Assembly (NCBI GenBank): GCA_947846985.1
Contig: CANTUZ010000004.1
Coordinates: 3,524,927 to 3,588,926 of the forward strand
Length of the DNA stretch: 64,000 nt
Source of the DNA: Fratercula arctica
Taxonomy: Eukaryota > Chordata > Aves > Charadriiformes > Alcidae
Direction: 5' to 3'
In this document: positions 1 through 13,100 of the stretch, piece after piece
Position numbering within the stretch: position 1 is the stretch's first letter
Layout of the letters: every line of letters begins with the position of its first letter
Program-made: the position numbers and the translations under genes
The notes under the pieces: generated by a model
Database searches by the model: none
What the model was told of the DNA's origin: nothing
Seen by the model: only the letters and a program-made list of their open reading frames with translations

Positions 1-3000
1 AGGGAAAACCTCCGTAACTGGTCAGACCTTGATAACGTGCTGGTGAAGAGTGGAAGATTTTTATTCGTTTGGTGGTTTTGTGCTGACCGAATAACCCCGG
101 TATCCCAGGATAGCGAAGCTCTGCTCGAGCGCTAAGCCTTCTGAATTAATCCCCATGAATAATAACCCACTCCTCATCTACGTGTTCTGCCCTGTGCGAG
201 GCTGGTGATTTTTTTTTTTATTTTATTTTTTATTTATTTTTAATGCGTTTTGTCCAAAAGTGCAAAAGGTATTTTTGTATTAGGGGTGTTACGTGTTGCA
301 GCGGGCGGCTGTGGAGCGGGTATTGGGAGGTGGAAGGACCGAGCCGCCACCGAGGCTCCCGGCTTCCCTGCCATACGTGAGATGAACGCGGGGAGATCCC
401 CTGCGAGGAAAACACCGGGGCATTGTTCTCCTCCCGCCGCAAGAAAGACCTTTGGGGGGTTTGGTGCACCATTAGATAGGTATAAAACGGCATCTCTCTC
501 GTACTTAACCCCTGGTGCGTTTTTGGAAGCCGTGGTTGATGCCGCCTCTGGTTTTCTGTCGTGTTGATGTTACAGGTGTTGTCGTTAGGAGATAATATCT
601 GTGGCCCTGCCATTGCCCCCCCTTCCCACCCGCTCAGAGCTGGGGCCGTCCTTGAGCAATTCCATTCCCGATTGCCCACCACCAGGTTCCAGGGTCGTCC
701 CGCTAAAGTCTGCATAGCATCGGTTTTACATCTCACGATATAAACTCCCTGCCTGGAGGGAGAATGTGTACAATTACCTGTTTAGGAGGTTGATGAAAGA
801 TTTTGAAAATTCTTGCTTATTAAAACATGACTAGTTCTAACGTAAGGGGCTTTTCCAGCCCCTGGGCGACCAGCTCCTTCCCCTCTGAAACCAGCGGGTA
901 CTTCCAATAACGTGTTGCCCACCTTGAACATTATTTTAAAGTCGACATTACTGTGTTCTAATTAGATATTTATAATTGTTTGAATCGTGTTTTTTTTTTT
1001 TACAGAGTGGCCTGGCGTGCACGTGGACCGGCTGTTTTTCCATGCAGCCGTTACATGTTTGGCTTTCTTTAATCTGTTGAGAAACGTTATTGATCTCCAG
1101 CGGGACCCGTTCACGGCTCTTAGTCTGGCCCCACCTGCACGGCCACGCTCAGTCCCAACGCTATTACCTGTTTAACGTCATTAACTAGAAGGAGAAAAGT
1201 TGGGGAGGCAGGGGTGGGAACCAAGAGGAATAATCTGGACTTCAGTTTGGGTACTAAAACTAGTCGATCTGTTTTAACTTTAAAAAAAAAAAAAATAAAA
1301 AAGAAAAAAAAAAGAAAAAAAAAGAAAAGCTTGCACCAAAGTCACCAAAGAACCTTTAGGAAAATGTTACGGTTGTGACAAGAAGTAAGAAAGTTAATTT
1401 CACTGTTTTAGGTGATTCCCCCTTTAGGTAAAACCCAGTTCCTTTGGCTTAGTGTCAAAAACTCCCATCCGTTTCTGCGGAAATCGCTCTTTCAGGTACT
1501 TTTTTTTCAACTCTGGGAGAGACGTTCTCGCTCCACCACTCAAACAGCTAGCGGACCGTGATGAATCGGGGGGAGGTTAAACGGGGTACTGGTTCCTCGT
1601 CGCTCTTAGGGCTTCGGTCCCAATGGTTTTAACAGGTCAATTAGAAAGAAAAAAACAAAAAACAAACCACAAAACTGACATTAAAATAAGCCTACATCCT
1701 ATTATTGATGTGAAACCAGAATTTAGTGAATGAGTCCTTGATGCGTACGTTAGCGTATCGCTAACTGCTGCTGCCCATCACAGTGCCTGGAGTCAAAAAT
1801 TAACTTCTATTCCAACAAACCCGAGCTATGAATGTACACACTTTTTAGGCTCTCCTTCCCCTTCCCATTTCGACGTGGTGTTCCTCCCCTACCAGCCTGA
1901 CATCTCCCTGTCCCAGCCCACCTTTGCCTCCAGGGATCGTAAAAGCTCCTAGGTTGGAATTTGCCACCTGTGTTGTAAGCGATCATGCCTTCCCCGCTCT
2001 GTTCCTGTAGCACTGGGGAGGGAAATCCTTGCGACAGGCAAAGCGATTGGAAAGGGATATTTTCTTCACTGTTTCAAAAAAAGAGAAGATGCTAAGTGGC
2101 TTTCCTTGTTGCTGCCCATTTTTTTAAATACCCCTTTATCTTTCTTTTTTTTTTTTTAATGAATGGCATTAGTTTATGGTAAATATCACCCAGGAATTCA
2201 GCGTTCTGCTGGCTACCGAGTCGGCCTCGGTATCCCGTAGGATCCACTAATGCATTTACTCCCCTGGCGTGGGATGCACCTTAGTATCTAAAAATTGGAT
2301 CGGGATCTTCACGTTGGCAGCTGATGATCCGTGGGTAAACCACTAGCCGTGGGTTTCCACTGCCGTGGAAAGCACCGATGTTTGCCGATGTTGTCGTCGG
2401 AGGGTAATACAGACTCACTGGAAACGTAGCAATGCAAGGCTTGAATGGTGAGATTTGGAAACGGGTTCCTCGTTATTTTTGGCAGCACGGTTTTGGGGTT
2501 TTTTTTCAGCTTCCGAGAGCAGCGATGCCGCCGGCTGCTTGTGCTCGGCAAGATGCTCGGGAACGCCGAATCCCTAATGCGTTTTAAGTGTTTGTTCCCA
2601 ACGTCCTGAAACTGCCATGTCCCTTAAACTTGAGAAACCACAAGCTTATTTGCACTAGAAAGAACGGCCAAAAAAACAATCCTTAGGAGGACAGGGTGAA
2701 GAGCACCAGTCTGAACCTCTTTTTCTCACGAGAGAATTTCCTATTCAAGCCCTCGCCTCTCTTTCGAAATTGTATGGTCCCCGGCAGAAAGTCTGTCAGT
2801 TCAATAATGGAATCGTAATGCACTTTATATTGTGTAAATAATACTGGGAGCACATTTCTGCTCCCGCTCTGGTAGGGGGATGCTTCGGTAACGTAGTCTA
2901 ATGCTGAAAGAAGCCGTCTCCCGCATGCACGTGTCTGTTGGAGACCTATCGTACTTGCTCGGTCCAGCTCCGCTTGTATGTTAAGAGGAGGACAGGCCGC

Positions 3001-6000
3001 TGTATTGAGGATCTTCTCAAACCACCGAGAGTGGGATGATTTTTTTTTTATTTTTTTTTTTTTTTCCTTTTTAAAGTTGCGATTTGCAGAGCTGCTGAGC
3101 ATCCTCAGCTCCGCCATCGTTGCGGCTCCTCGCCCCTTCCGCGAATCCGGCCCCCGACCTTGCTGCCGAGGCTTAAACACGAGCTTTTTTCCAACAAAGC
3201 CGAATCCAGCAGCTCCCTCGTACTTTCCCCACTGCAGGCACAGAAGCTGGAGCGATCCTTAAAAACCCTATCCCAGGTGGAAAAGGCTGCGGGGGCTTCC
3301 CTTGCAGCCGGAGGGGGGGTTGTGTTGAGTCCAACCCATGGAGCTGGCTTTCTTGGTAAAGTATGGAGGCAGGGGCGTGCTAACGAAGGGTTGGGAAGCG
3401 TTTTGCACCGGTGCAGTGAGGGGGAGGATGGCAAAACCCGGGTCGTCGCGGGTTCGTCACGTCAAGTCGGGATGACAGACTTTGCCCAGCAAGAAGCTGC
3501 AGTGGTTCTTGGTAATCTACTTGTCGTCGTGTTTCTTATCTGTATCCGATATATACAAATTCATATTCACATGTAGGCATTAATATATTTATGTGAGTAT
3601 ATTGTAGCCTGTAGTAGCTCGTAGCAAAATAATCTTATTTATCTGACGTACGCAGTCTAAAAAAGGGGGCGGTTTTCTCCTTCTACCGGTCTGGATAAAC
3701 GCGTTATTTCACCGAGAGCTGGTGGCGTGCTGTTTGTCGTAGCCTTTGGAAGACTCCTGCTTTTAAGCACTCTCATCCCTTAGCTTTTCGGCAGTTCTGC
3801 AGGGGAAAACGTGGTCAAAAGAAGGGAAAACGTAGTCAAAAGAAGGCAAAACTCTTCCTTGGAGGAGTCGTCGGGGTGAGGTGAGAGCTGTAAGGAAGAG
3901 GCAGCTGCAGGTATTGGCGGCCACATCGTGTTTCAATGCCGTTTTACAACCTCCGGCTCTGCAAACCTGTACCACCATGTTCATAAAATCCCTAGTAGAA
4001 GTGTTAAAAACCCATCCTTTAAAAAAAAAGAAGAGCAAACAATTACCAAAATCAATGTCAGCACACTTTTTTTTTTGCTTAAGATGTCATAGTCTAATGA
4101 TTGCATCATTATTTTCTTCCCTATGGCCTATTGACGTGACCTAAACTCACAGGGAAGGGAGTTGGTAGTGGTCAAGAAGCCTACTGCTCGCTTGGCTTGC
4201 AGCCCTTTTATCCAAGAGTAGTCATTTTTATAGCAGAAAAAGGGTTATTATTGTGTATTTTTGTTGGGCTGATTTTGCACCAGGTTGAAAATTAATTAAT
4301 AAGCGGTTTTAGTTCCATGGCATTCCTGTTTTTCCTGTACATACAGTATATATATACACAATTTATAAAATAATTCTTTAAGAAAAGTATACCTTCCGTT
4401 TAATTTTCTATGCTGCTTCCTCCGAAATTAAAATGTCCTTTCTTTTTAATTCCTTAACGTGCTGCGATGTCTCAAATTCACCTTTCGCCTCCTACCCCTC
4501 TGTTCCTTGCAAGTAAATGTTGTCTCCAAAATAAAGAGTTTATCCAAGTAAGAGTGGAAATAAAGGCTACACTTGACATATCATAAGCTATATCACACGC
4601 TGGCGTTGATCCCGCCGGTGTGAGCGCTGGCATTGGGGGTAGCAAAGCTTCTCCAGCGTCTCCCAGATTGCCTGGGAGAGGGTGATACATCCCCGTAAGC
4701 GCCTGGCAGGTTGGGACCACGGAATTTGTCCCCTTGGATGGGCGTGTTGGCGGTGGCTTGAGGTGGCAGCGGGTTTAAGCTAACCTGTGGAGGATGCCGA
4801 ATACATGAGTTGTTTCCCGGCTGTAGGGCACGGTCCCCGTCGGGTAGTGGGGACATCACCGGTACATTATTGATGCTAGCGCCGTGGTGTCTTCTCTTGA
4901 CCCCTCTGTCCTTTCACTTTCGTCTGGAGTCGTTAAAATTTCATTGTGTAGATGCAAAGCCAAACAAATTGGAGCATCTGGAGAAACAGGATTCACCCGT
5001 TAGGCTTTTTGCTTCTGGGTAGAAGTGAAACCTGCGCAGGGCTGTGGTTCCTGGGAAGGGTCTCGGTTGCCCTCCGTGTCCTACACCTTTGTTATCGCTC
5101 AGCCCGTCACTGCTGCCAAATCACAGCTGCGGATGTTTTGGGGGTGATCCAGTCTTGCCTAAAAATGGCTGAATTCTGTCATGACCACAGGAAAAAAGCT
5201 GTCCAGGGGACGAGGTGCTTCTGGGCTCGGGTGTCCTGAACGAAGCTAAAGGCAGATCTTGCGCTATTCTGTTTCTCCAAAATTTGCAGAAGCTTTCATG
5301 GGCTGACACCAGTTTTTCTTCCTAACTGAACTGAACACCCGCGTTCAGTTCCCCGCCTGTACCTCCGTAAAAGCAACAGTATTTTAAAGCATCGAGGTAA
5401 AATAAAATATCAAGAACTCCTGATATGACATGGATTAAAAATGGGTTTTCCAGAAATGTCAATGCGTAAATTGAGGTTTTAGAAGGGGGACGTCGCTTTG
5501 GCATTTCTGTGACGGATGTAATTAGATCGTTCCTTCCACATGCCGAGCCATCATGCAAAACGTGAACCTGCAGCCTCGGGGCTCTCTTACGAGCATTAAC
5601 TTGGAGAAAGGTGTGTGCTGGATGGACCTTCTGGCCTTTTCATGCTTGTTGGACGTCTTTTCTCTTTGTACTGTATCCAGGGGTACTGGCCCAGCCTCGA
5701 GGTGCCCGGCTGCCACCCCAATAAAACCATCATTAACAATTCGTTAATTCATCTTCCTAATTGCTAGGCTACCTCGAAACGCTTGGAGTGGCACATGGAA
5801 ATTGCTAGCTCTCTACAGAGTAGCCGCCGTAAATAAAAAAAGACATAATCCCATCTTTTAGGTGTTTCAGACCCATCCTGCGTACTGGTATTCCACAGGG
5901 AAGGATAACGGCTCCTGCCTTGAAGTTACTGGCTGGAAACGCAGCCTGTTAGATGGGTTTCTTAACGGCGGGGAGGGGGGAAGTCCATCCCGCAGGCAGA

Positions 6001-9000
6001 AGTTTGCGTCTAGCTGTTTCTTCATCTTGGTCATTTGCCACGCAGGGATTAATTGGAGGAACAGATCGCCCTGCGTGTGGGTCGCTGGAAGACAGCTAGA
6101 GCTGTCAAAGCGCAGTGCTGGTACAACATCTGTGAATTTATATGCGTGACCCACAAATTAACAGAGAGAGAAGGGAGAGAGGAATATTAAATATATATAT
6201 ATATGCATATACATATTAAAAATAGTAATTTTTTCCCTGTTTCCAATAGGTCCTTCCCTTTTGAGATGTTAAAACATTAGCTGTCATCTTTTCTGTTTTC
6301 CGTATCGGAGATGTTCAACGTGCAATACGAGCGGGGAGATAGACTTCACAAGCAATACCAACATACTGTACTATTAGCGCTAGATCTTTACACCACACAA
6401 TCGTGTGCAATAGAATCTGCGTTTCCAAACAAGCAGAGAGCATGTGGGATAGAAGACCCGGGTTAACCTCAGGCTCTTAACGCGTATTCCCATCTGGCCG
6501 TTGTTCGGAGCGCACGGTGTTGGCACGACGAGGAGGGAGAGGGGGAGGAAGAGCAGAGATAAGCGCTTCCCACCAAGGAAGAGCAGAGACAAGGCAGGAG
6601 GGGGCGGCGGGAAGCGAGGACGGGATTCGTGCTCCGGGGAAGAGCGTGACGACGGTTTTATCGGCAGTAGGAGGAATAGGTGGCACCGTGGCGCCCCGCA
6701 GAGCCGGGGAAGGAGGCAGAGCCTGGATCCTAACGCTCCTTTCAAGGATCTCTTTGGCTGGGTCTCCTTCGTCTTTGGGGCACATCGGTCCGGCAGCAAC
6801 ACGCTCTGGAAACCTCGAGTCTTGCCAACAAAACCCAAGCAGATCCGACAGGTGGAGTTTTTGCTTTTCCAGCTTGCTTTTTAAGACTCAAGTGGCTTGA
6901 TTCTTCCCAGGAATGCCTGCAGAAGCTTAGGGGAGCTTAGAAGTGTTGGTGGCCTGTGAGGTTTACTCGTGCCATCCCCATTTATGGATGCTCGCCCGTG
7001 CTTTTCACCAGAGCCTTGCCTCCTGCTCTGGGAACGAGACAGGGCTGTGGCCAGAGCATCACGATATCCATGGGGCAGCTGCTCTTTTCCATTGCTGAAA
7101 GAAAGGTGTTGGAGAAGGCTGGAGGGGATGGGAGGGAAAGGAAGTGGCTTTCAAGAAACAAACCCCATGCTTGTCTTTGCAAAAAGGGTTTGCATCGTTT
7201 TTAACACAATTCTTTGCAGATGGTCACCACTTGTTTTCCTGGGCACCGACGTTGGTTCTCCTTGGTCTGATGTCCAGAAGCGGTCGGTGTTACCAGCTGT
7301 TGAAAGCTGTGCTGTAATTATTGCGAGGACTGTGAAAAAAGCCATCGGTATCTCCAACTGGGCCTCCTGATAATGGAGACTGGATCGCTTTGGCTTTATT
7401 CTGCCTGTGCCTATCTTCCCCACCCACAAAACGGGGTGAATGATACCTCCCTACCTCAAAGGGGTGTGGTAAAGATGAGTCCGTTTGGCGTTAGAGTTTC
7501 TGTGATGATCTGATACTGATCAATACTGACGGTCTCCGAAAGGAAAACAAGAAGAAATTCAGTGTACTGAGTAGATACGTCTGCAGTGTTTGGACGGTAT
7601 GCGTAGGTAAGGCTTGGATTGCGTACAGAACAAGAAAAGAAAAAAAACACCTATATGCTAGAGGTGCAGGGAAAGTGGCAAGGGATTGTGTAATTAAGCT
7701 CTCTATGGACATGCCCAAAGCAGTCGGAATTAAGGTTACTCAGATAATCCTTACTTCTGGCACTTCCTGACCTTCGCTTGCTTTGTTTTACAACTGCTTT
7801 TATTCTCCGCTGTTTCGTATGAAGCGTACTGTTCGTATCGGCCTATTGTTCAATAACACCCGGTTGTTCCATACATTTGGGGGTTTCAATCCCGGACTGA
7901 GTCTCTCAAGAACTCCTCCTCCTCCAACTTCCCTTCCAAGAAGGAGGGAAGACCAAAGAAGTCTAAGGGCGAGGAGGACGAGAGGACGTTGTACAAGATG
8001 TATCACAGTCGGGCTGGCCGGGACCTCTGGAGAACATGTTGTCCCCCGTTCAGAGGTGGGACCAGCTCAACCCGACCCCTTCCTCAACTGGTTTTCAGCA
8101 GGACTGGCGCTCGGTGGTCTGCAGAAAGTAACACAGGAATAACCTACTGGACTCTAAAACTTAAATTGGCAAGCACGAGGGTGCCTCTAATGGTCCGCAC
8201 CTGAAAAAAGCATCTATATTTTTCCCAAGTTGAAGAACCTGTAAAAAAAATCTGCTCTTTTAAATCTCCAGTGATGGATATTCCCAGCCTCCCTCCCCAG
8301 GCAGTTCCAGGGGTTCACCCTGCTTACTCTCAGATACTTTTCCTGCTTTCCAGCCCGTGTCTCCCTTGCTTCCATCTAATTCTATCGCTTTTTGCCTTAC
8401 AGCCCGTGCTCTCCACAGGAGGTAGGGAAACAGCTTGTTCCCTTCCTTGCTGCAGCTCTTTTACATAATTAAAGACTGTTGTCGGGTCTCTTTTCCATCC
8501 TTTTCTAAGCAAATACAAAGCCTTCCGCCAAGGGTGATTTTTAGCCCTTGTCATGATCTTGTTGCTTTCTGATGAGTCTGTCTTCTTCTCGAACCCAGAA
8601 TTACAGAATCCAAAATCGGGAGAGCTATTTTCCCTGGGATCTTACCATCTTTGAGCGGAAGGATCGCAAGCCATACAAGGTTTTGTACACCCAGTAATCT
8701 ATTTTTTTTTTTTTGCCTCCAGACCGGTTTGTAACTCTGCGTCCTCCCGGGTCCTCTCTGGTAGAGCCACCGTCATTCCTCACTCTCCGTCTGTGCTGTA
8801 GTTCTCACCCTTCTTTAATAGTTTTAAAAAATCCAAAGTATGGAAATACCAGGGCGCATATTTTCCGCAAAGCTTTGTGACAAATTTTTTCTGTCTGTGG
8901 CAGGGCGGCAAAACGCCGTCTGTCATTCGTGCCTCTGCTTATTTCTGAAGAGGACATAGAATAAATAGCCCATCAACAGGCATTCTCCTAAATATTAAAT

Positions 9001-9974
9001 ATCCTCCTAAATACTGAATATTACGGCACTCTCCCCCTCTTCGCGATAGAAGCAGTAACTCTAGCGCTGACGAGACACCTGTTTAAACGCAGACGTACAG
9101 AATGCATCTAGCGACAACATGAGCTCCCTGCGCTGATTTATTTGGAAATACAGGCTTTCCCCTGTGTTCCCAAATCTCCGAGGATTGTTCCAGAGAAGTG
9201 TATTTTCAGCATGCAATAATGTGAACGGTCACCGAAATATTTATGTGAACTTTGCTAGCTTTAACTGTGGTTTTATCTGAATTGGTCCCCCCCGGCTCTG
9301 CTCGTTCAGCCTCTCCCGTTTCCTCTCCTGCCATCGTCATCCGTGCTCCGTCTTTCCCTCCTTTAACATCTATGGATTTGCTGATTTTCTGCAGCGTTAG
9401 TTTGGCATCCTTGCTTAACAAATCAGGATCTCAAAGCAAAACTGGCCAGCAACTTGAATTTCAGTTTGCCTCGACCTTTCCAGCCGTAAAATGCTCCAGA
9501 GAGGAAGAGCTCATTCTGCTTTGACCCCAATCAGAGCATCGGGTTGTTATCGGGACCTGGAAAAAAAAAGACAACTCCCAAGTGAGCAAGACATGCAGTC
9601 GCAGGTGGCTCTGTCTTCCACAGGGATGTCCCTCCTTCCTCCAGGGAAGTTTTAAGCCCCTCTATTAATTTCCTGGCTGGGGAGGCTCCAGGTTGTGCCA
9701 GGAAAGGCTTTCAGCTGCCTTGTCTTAACGCAGTTGTGTCGCCGTCTCCTTCCTGACTGTGCTGCAAGCAGCGCCCGCCCAGCCACGCCAGATAACTGCC
9801 CGAAGAACCCTGGTTTTGGGGGTTTTTTTTACCCACCTCCCAGCATCTTCGGTCGCCCTGAAAGTTAATTGGATTTTCCTTAGTAACAGTTTTCCTGGGA
9901 GGAGATCTGACAGTTTTGGGTAGGTATGAATAGAGAGAAGTTCCTCCTGTTCCATGCAGGTTCTCACGCTGCTC
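1..9974. other. gene-poor intergenic or long-UTR-like DNA
   Basis: I see no recognisable protein-coding exon in this stretch. It holds A/T homopolymer tracts (about 1280-1330, 2147-2158, 3037-3064), a short TA-rich run near 6187-6206 and scattered AATAAA words (for example near 4530) that could be chance. Open frames are short and overlap on both strands, as expected by chance. The first ~135 bases are open in one plus frame but have no recognisable domain. A degenerate CR1-like patch may lie near 8005-8075. Whether this is intergenic DNA, intron or 3'UTR of a plus-strand gene cannot be decided from the sequence. Confidence 0.5.
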
Positions 9975-10102
9975 TATAATCACTCGACATGTATATCCAG
10001 CTGTATTTCCAGACACTCTATAAATCACTCGACACGTATATTCAGATGTATTTCCAGACACTCTATAATCACTCGACACGTGTATCCAGCCGTATTTCCA
10101 GA
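9975..10102. repeat. three-copy 44-45 bp tandem repeat
   Basis: Three consecutive copies begin at 9975, 10019 and 10064, each starting TATAA(A)TCACTCGACA and containing CAG(C/A)TGTATTTCCAGA or a close variant. Copy 2 has one extra A and copy 3 diverges at its right end. The differences are mostly C/T and A/G changes. The array is short and lies in otherwise unique DNA. Confidence 0.85.
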
Positions 10103-13100
10103 GGTGCATTTAAGCGTATGACTAACATCTGTGAAGCCGCGGTTGCCCTTTCTTCCCTCCTCTTCCTGGGGCGGGGGGAGACGCTGAATGTGCCAATGCA
10201 GTCCTGGTATTTTTAACATAAATTAATTATCCACGCTCTTTGACGTTAACCCTCTCAAGGGTGAGCCGAAGCGGAGCGGAGGCAAAGTCTGGTGTTCCCA
10301 TCGCTCCCACCACTTCCCTGGGTAACTGGTGAGGAACAGGAGCTGGTTCGTCTCCGGAATCTCCCATTCTACCCCTGCTGCTGTGCAAATTGGCAGTTCT
10401 ACTTTGAGCCCAGCGCGGAGGAGTTTGCTGTGCCGCTGCGGGGTTGGGAATTTTGGGTGTAAAAAGCCCGTCTCTCCTCCGGGAAGCATCTAAAGGCCAG
10501 AGACAGCAGGTAGGTTCAGGCAGAGGAGAGGTGACGGAGTGGTACTCTGGATTAAACGCAACTCATTCTGCAGTCAACAGATGTGTTTCTGTCTGGGATG
10601 CATTCAGGATAGCCGCTTTTTCTTTTCTTCCACATTTTTGAACTCTCCCAAGATTTTTATAGCACTGGTCAGAGCAGGTATTTGCAAGGGAAGGAGCTGC
10701 CTGTGAGGACAGTCTCTTTGCTGAGACATCAATAAATTCTGAGTAGAGTCTGAAAACTGTAGCGTTGTGCTGGTGCCGCTTTTAAAAGAGTTTTTCCCAG
10801 CTAGGCGTTGCAGTGGGGATGTGCAGAGGCCGGTGACGGCCGAGAGCAGAGGGCAAGGCTTTGCGTCAGTTCTTCGTGGTAATATTTATCCTTGATCCTG
10901 CAACTCAGTCAATGCATGCGTATTTAAAGCATAAAAAGCGAACTCTTTTCTTTTCTCTTTGCCTTTTGTGGCAGGTGCAGGATTGTACTGGTGTGCCTGT
11001 GTTTAGTGGTTAGTCCTCCAGTCCGGGAGGGGTTTTGGGGCAGACTGCTGTGTTTCCCTGAGCTCCGATGCTTTTGCAAATTCACGACGGTAAATACCAG
11101 GGGAAGAACTAAACCCAAGGGCCAGCCCTAAAACTTCATTTGACTGAACCATTTATGTGTTTCTAGCTTCTAAAAGTTCTCCGGCAAGGGGATTTTGTCA
11201 ACTGGTCTCAATTTAACATGTCTATCTCCCATTCCGCCCCTAATCATCACAAATTATTTCACTTTCAAGTCCTTTAAAGCAGTAGTGTGTCTCCTGTTGA
11301 TGAGATCACCACCCTTTCTTTCTGAGATATTAAAGGGTTTTGTTGGTGTTGGACCCTTCCCGAAGGTCGTGTGCACATCACTGTAGTTAGTGGTGAAATT
11401 TTTTAATTTAAGCATTTTGAATAATCCCCCCCCCCCCGCCGGGGCCCCCAATCCTGGTAAAATTAGGGAAAAAGTTTTTTGGCTCAAACGCTTACTTAGA
11501 AAGCTGAGAATAGGCACCGTGTTTCACGAGGTGAACCAAACCTCGTGCCTGTTATCTCGGAGCGCATCCTTTAAACTGGCATTTTATGTCTTGCTCCATC
11601 TGGTTGCAAAACACGAAGGTCACTAAAGCAGCGTGGGTGGCAACCCCTGTAGGTGTTTCTATGGCTCAATACATAGGGTCATTTTCCTCTGGCTTTGTTC
11701 GCAGGGCCCGGTCTTGGTTGTGCTGTTCCTTTTCCCAGTTTGACCGCTAAGTGTATTTATCAGTCCAGTTCACGTCTCGTGGGCGACATGGCTCAAGAGC
11801 CCTAAATCAGGTTTTTCCTCAGAAGTTCACCACCTTTTTTTAAGCCCTTGCTTATGAACCTCTTTGGAAATGTCGTGCAAAGCCCAAACGTTCCTCAGTT
11901 CCTTCCATCCCCGTGCATTGGCTGACTGCTGCAGCCGACGTAGGACAAAAAGACGCGTAGCTGGTTATATTTTTCCCAGGCAGTCGTTTTCCTCTGTGTC
12001 TATATTTGATATGCTTTGGCTTTAACCATCCCAGGGACCGCAGGCATCCTCTTCTGCAGCTCTCATCTGCTCCTGCAGCCGTTGGATGGGACGGTGGGGC
12101 TTTGGGAGATGTTAACTCTAGGTCAAGGCAGGTTCTTGTGGGGCTTGGGCTGATGCCGCCGCAAAGGAGTAGTTATTTAACCACACAGCCATTCGTTCCC
12201 CCTGTGATCGTTCTCATGTCAAGTAGGGTTGCGTGAACCAGTTACCTGGGGCCGGTTTGATGATGCGCTGGTCGTAGGCTGCTTCCTCCCGACGGCTCCC
12301 GTGCAGCATCTCGCTTGTCGACAACGTACAACACCTTCCCCGGGGACGAGCTTTATTGCGTCTGCTGCAAGTATTGCTCTGAGCTTCGACTCTTGCTTCT
12401 CGCCACCACTCGATGCTCTGCCTGGATCCTTTGCTATGCGTAACCTTAATTTTGTTCCGTTGAAGGCAGAAGTAGGCTGCAGCCTGGAAGTACGCGGCTG
12501 GAGCTAAATGTTGCCAGGATTTCATCCTCCCCAGGACGTTTAAATTGGTTGCAGAATAATTAGAGTCGCTTTTTTTCTGCCTGCGTAACAGCAAGGCGCT
12601 TCCACGCATCAGTTTGGGAATTGACCCAAGGGTTTGATGTGGGTTAGCAAATTCAGGTACGCGGGATGAGCGTGCCCACAGCAAAATGGGTACGAAGATG
12701 TTGAGATAAGAGCTGTGCCTCTGCCAAGTCTCCCGTCTCCTCTTTTACAGTCCTGCGCTGGCTCCGGTTGCTGCAGACGATGCTGGGAGCCACCAGGACC
12801 AGGGACCGTCAGAGCCTGCAAGTGGGACCTGGGTCAAAGTGGCAGCCGAGACCTGAGCGAGGCAAGGGACCACCGCCCACACGTATAACTGCAAAGGGAA
12901 GGCGTAAACAGCTTTATCCTGGATACCGCAGGAGCCCAACAATTTTAGCCATCCTTTTCTGCCTCGTGGGACTTTTAACTCTTGTCTGGTGCTCTGTGGA
13001 GAGCGTACGGACATTTCTATCCTGGGATTCGTGCAGGCCGTCTGCACGTCAGCTTGCTGCAGCCCGGCCCCTCTGCTCGGTAACAGCATTTTCTGCTTAT

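Noticed and set aside
1..135. Partial coding exon at the left edge
   Set aside because: It is open for about 44 codons but has no recognisable motif, no donor and an unknown left end; not enough to call.
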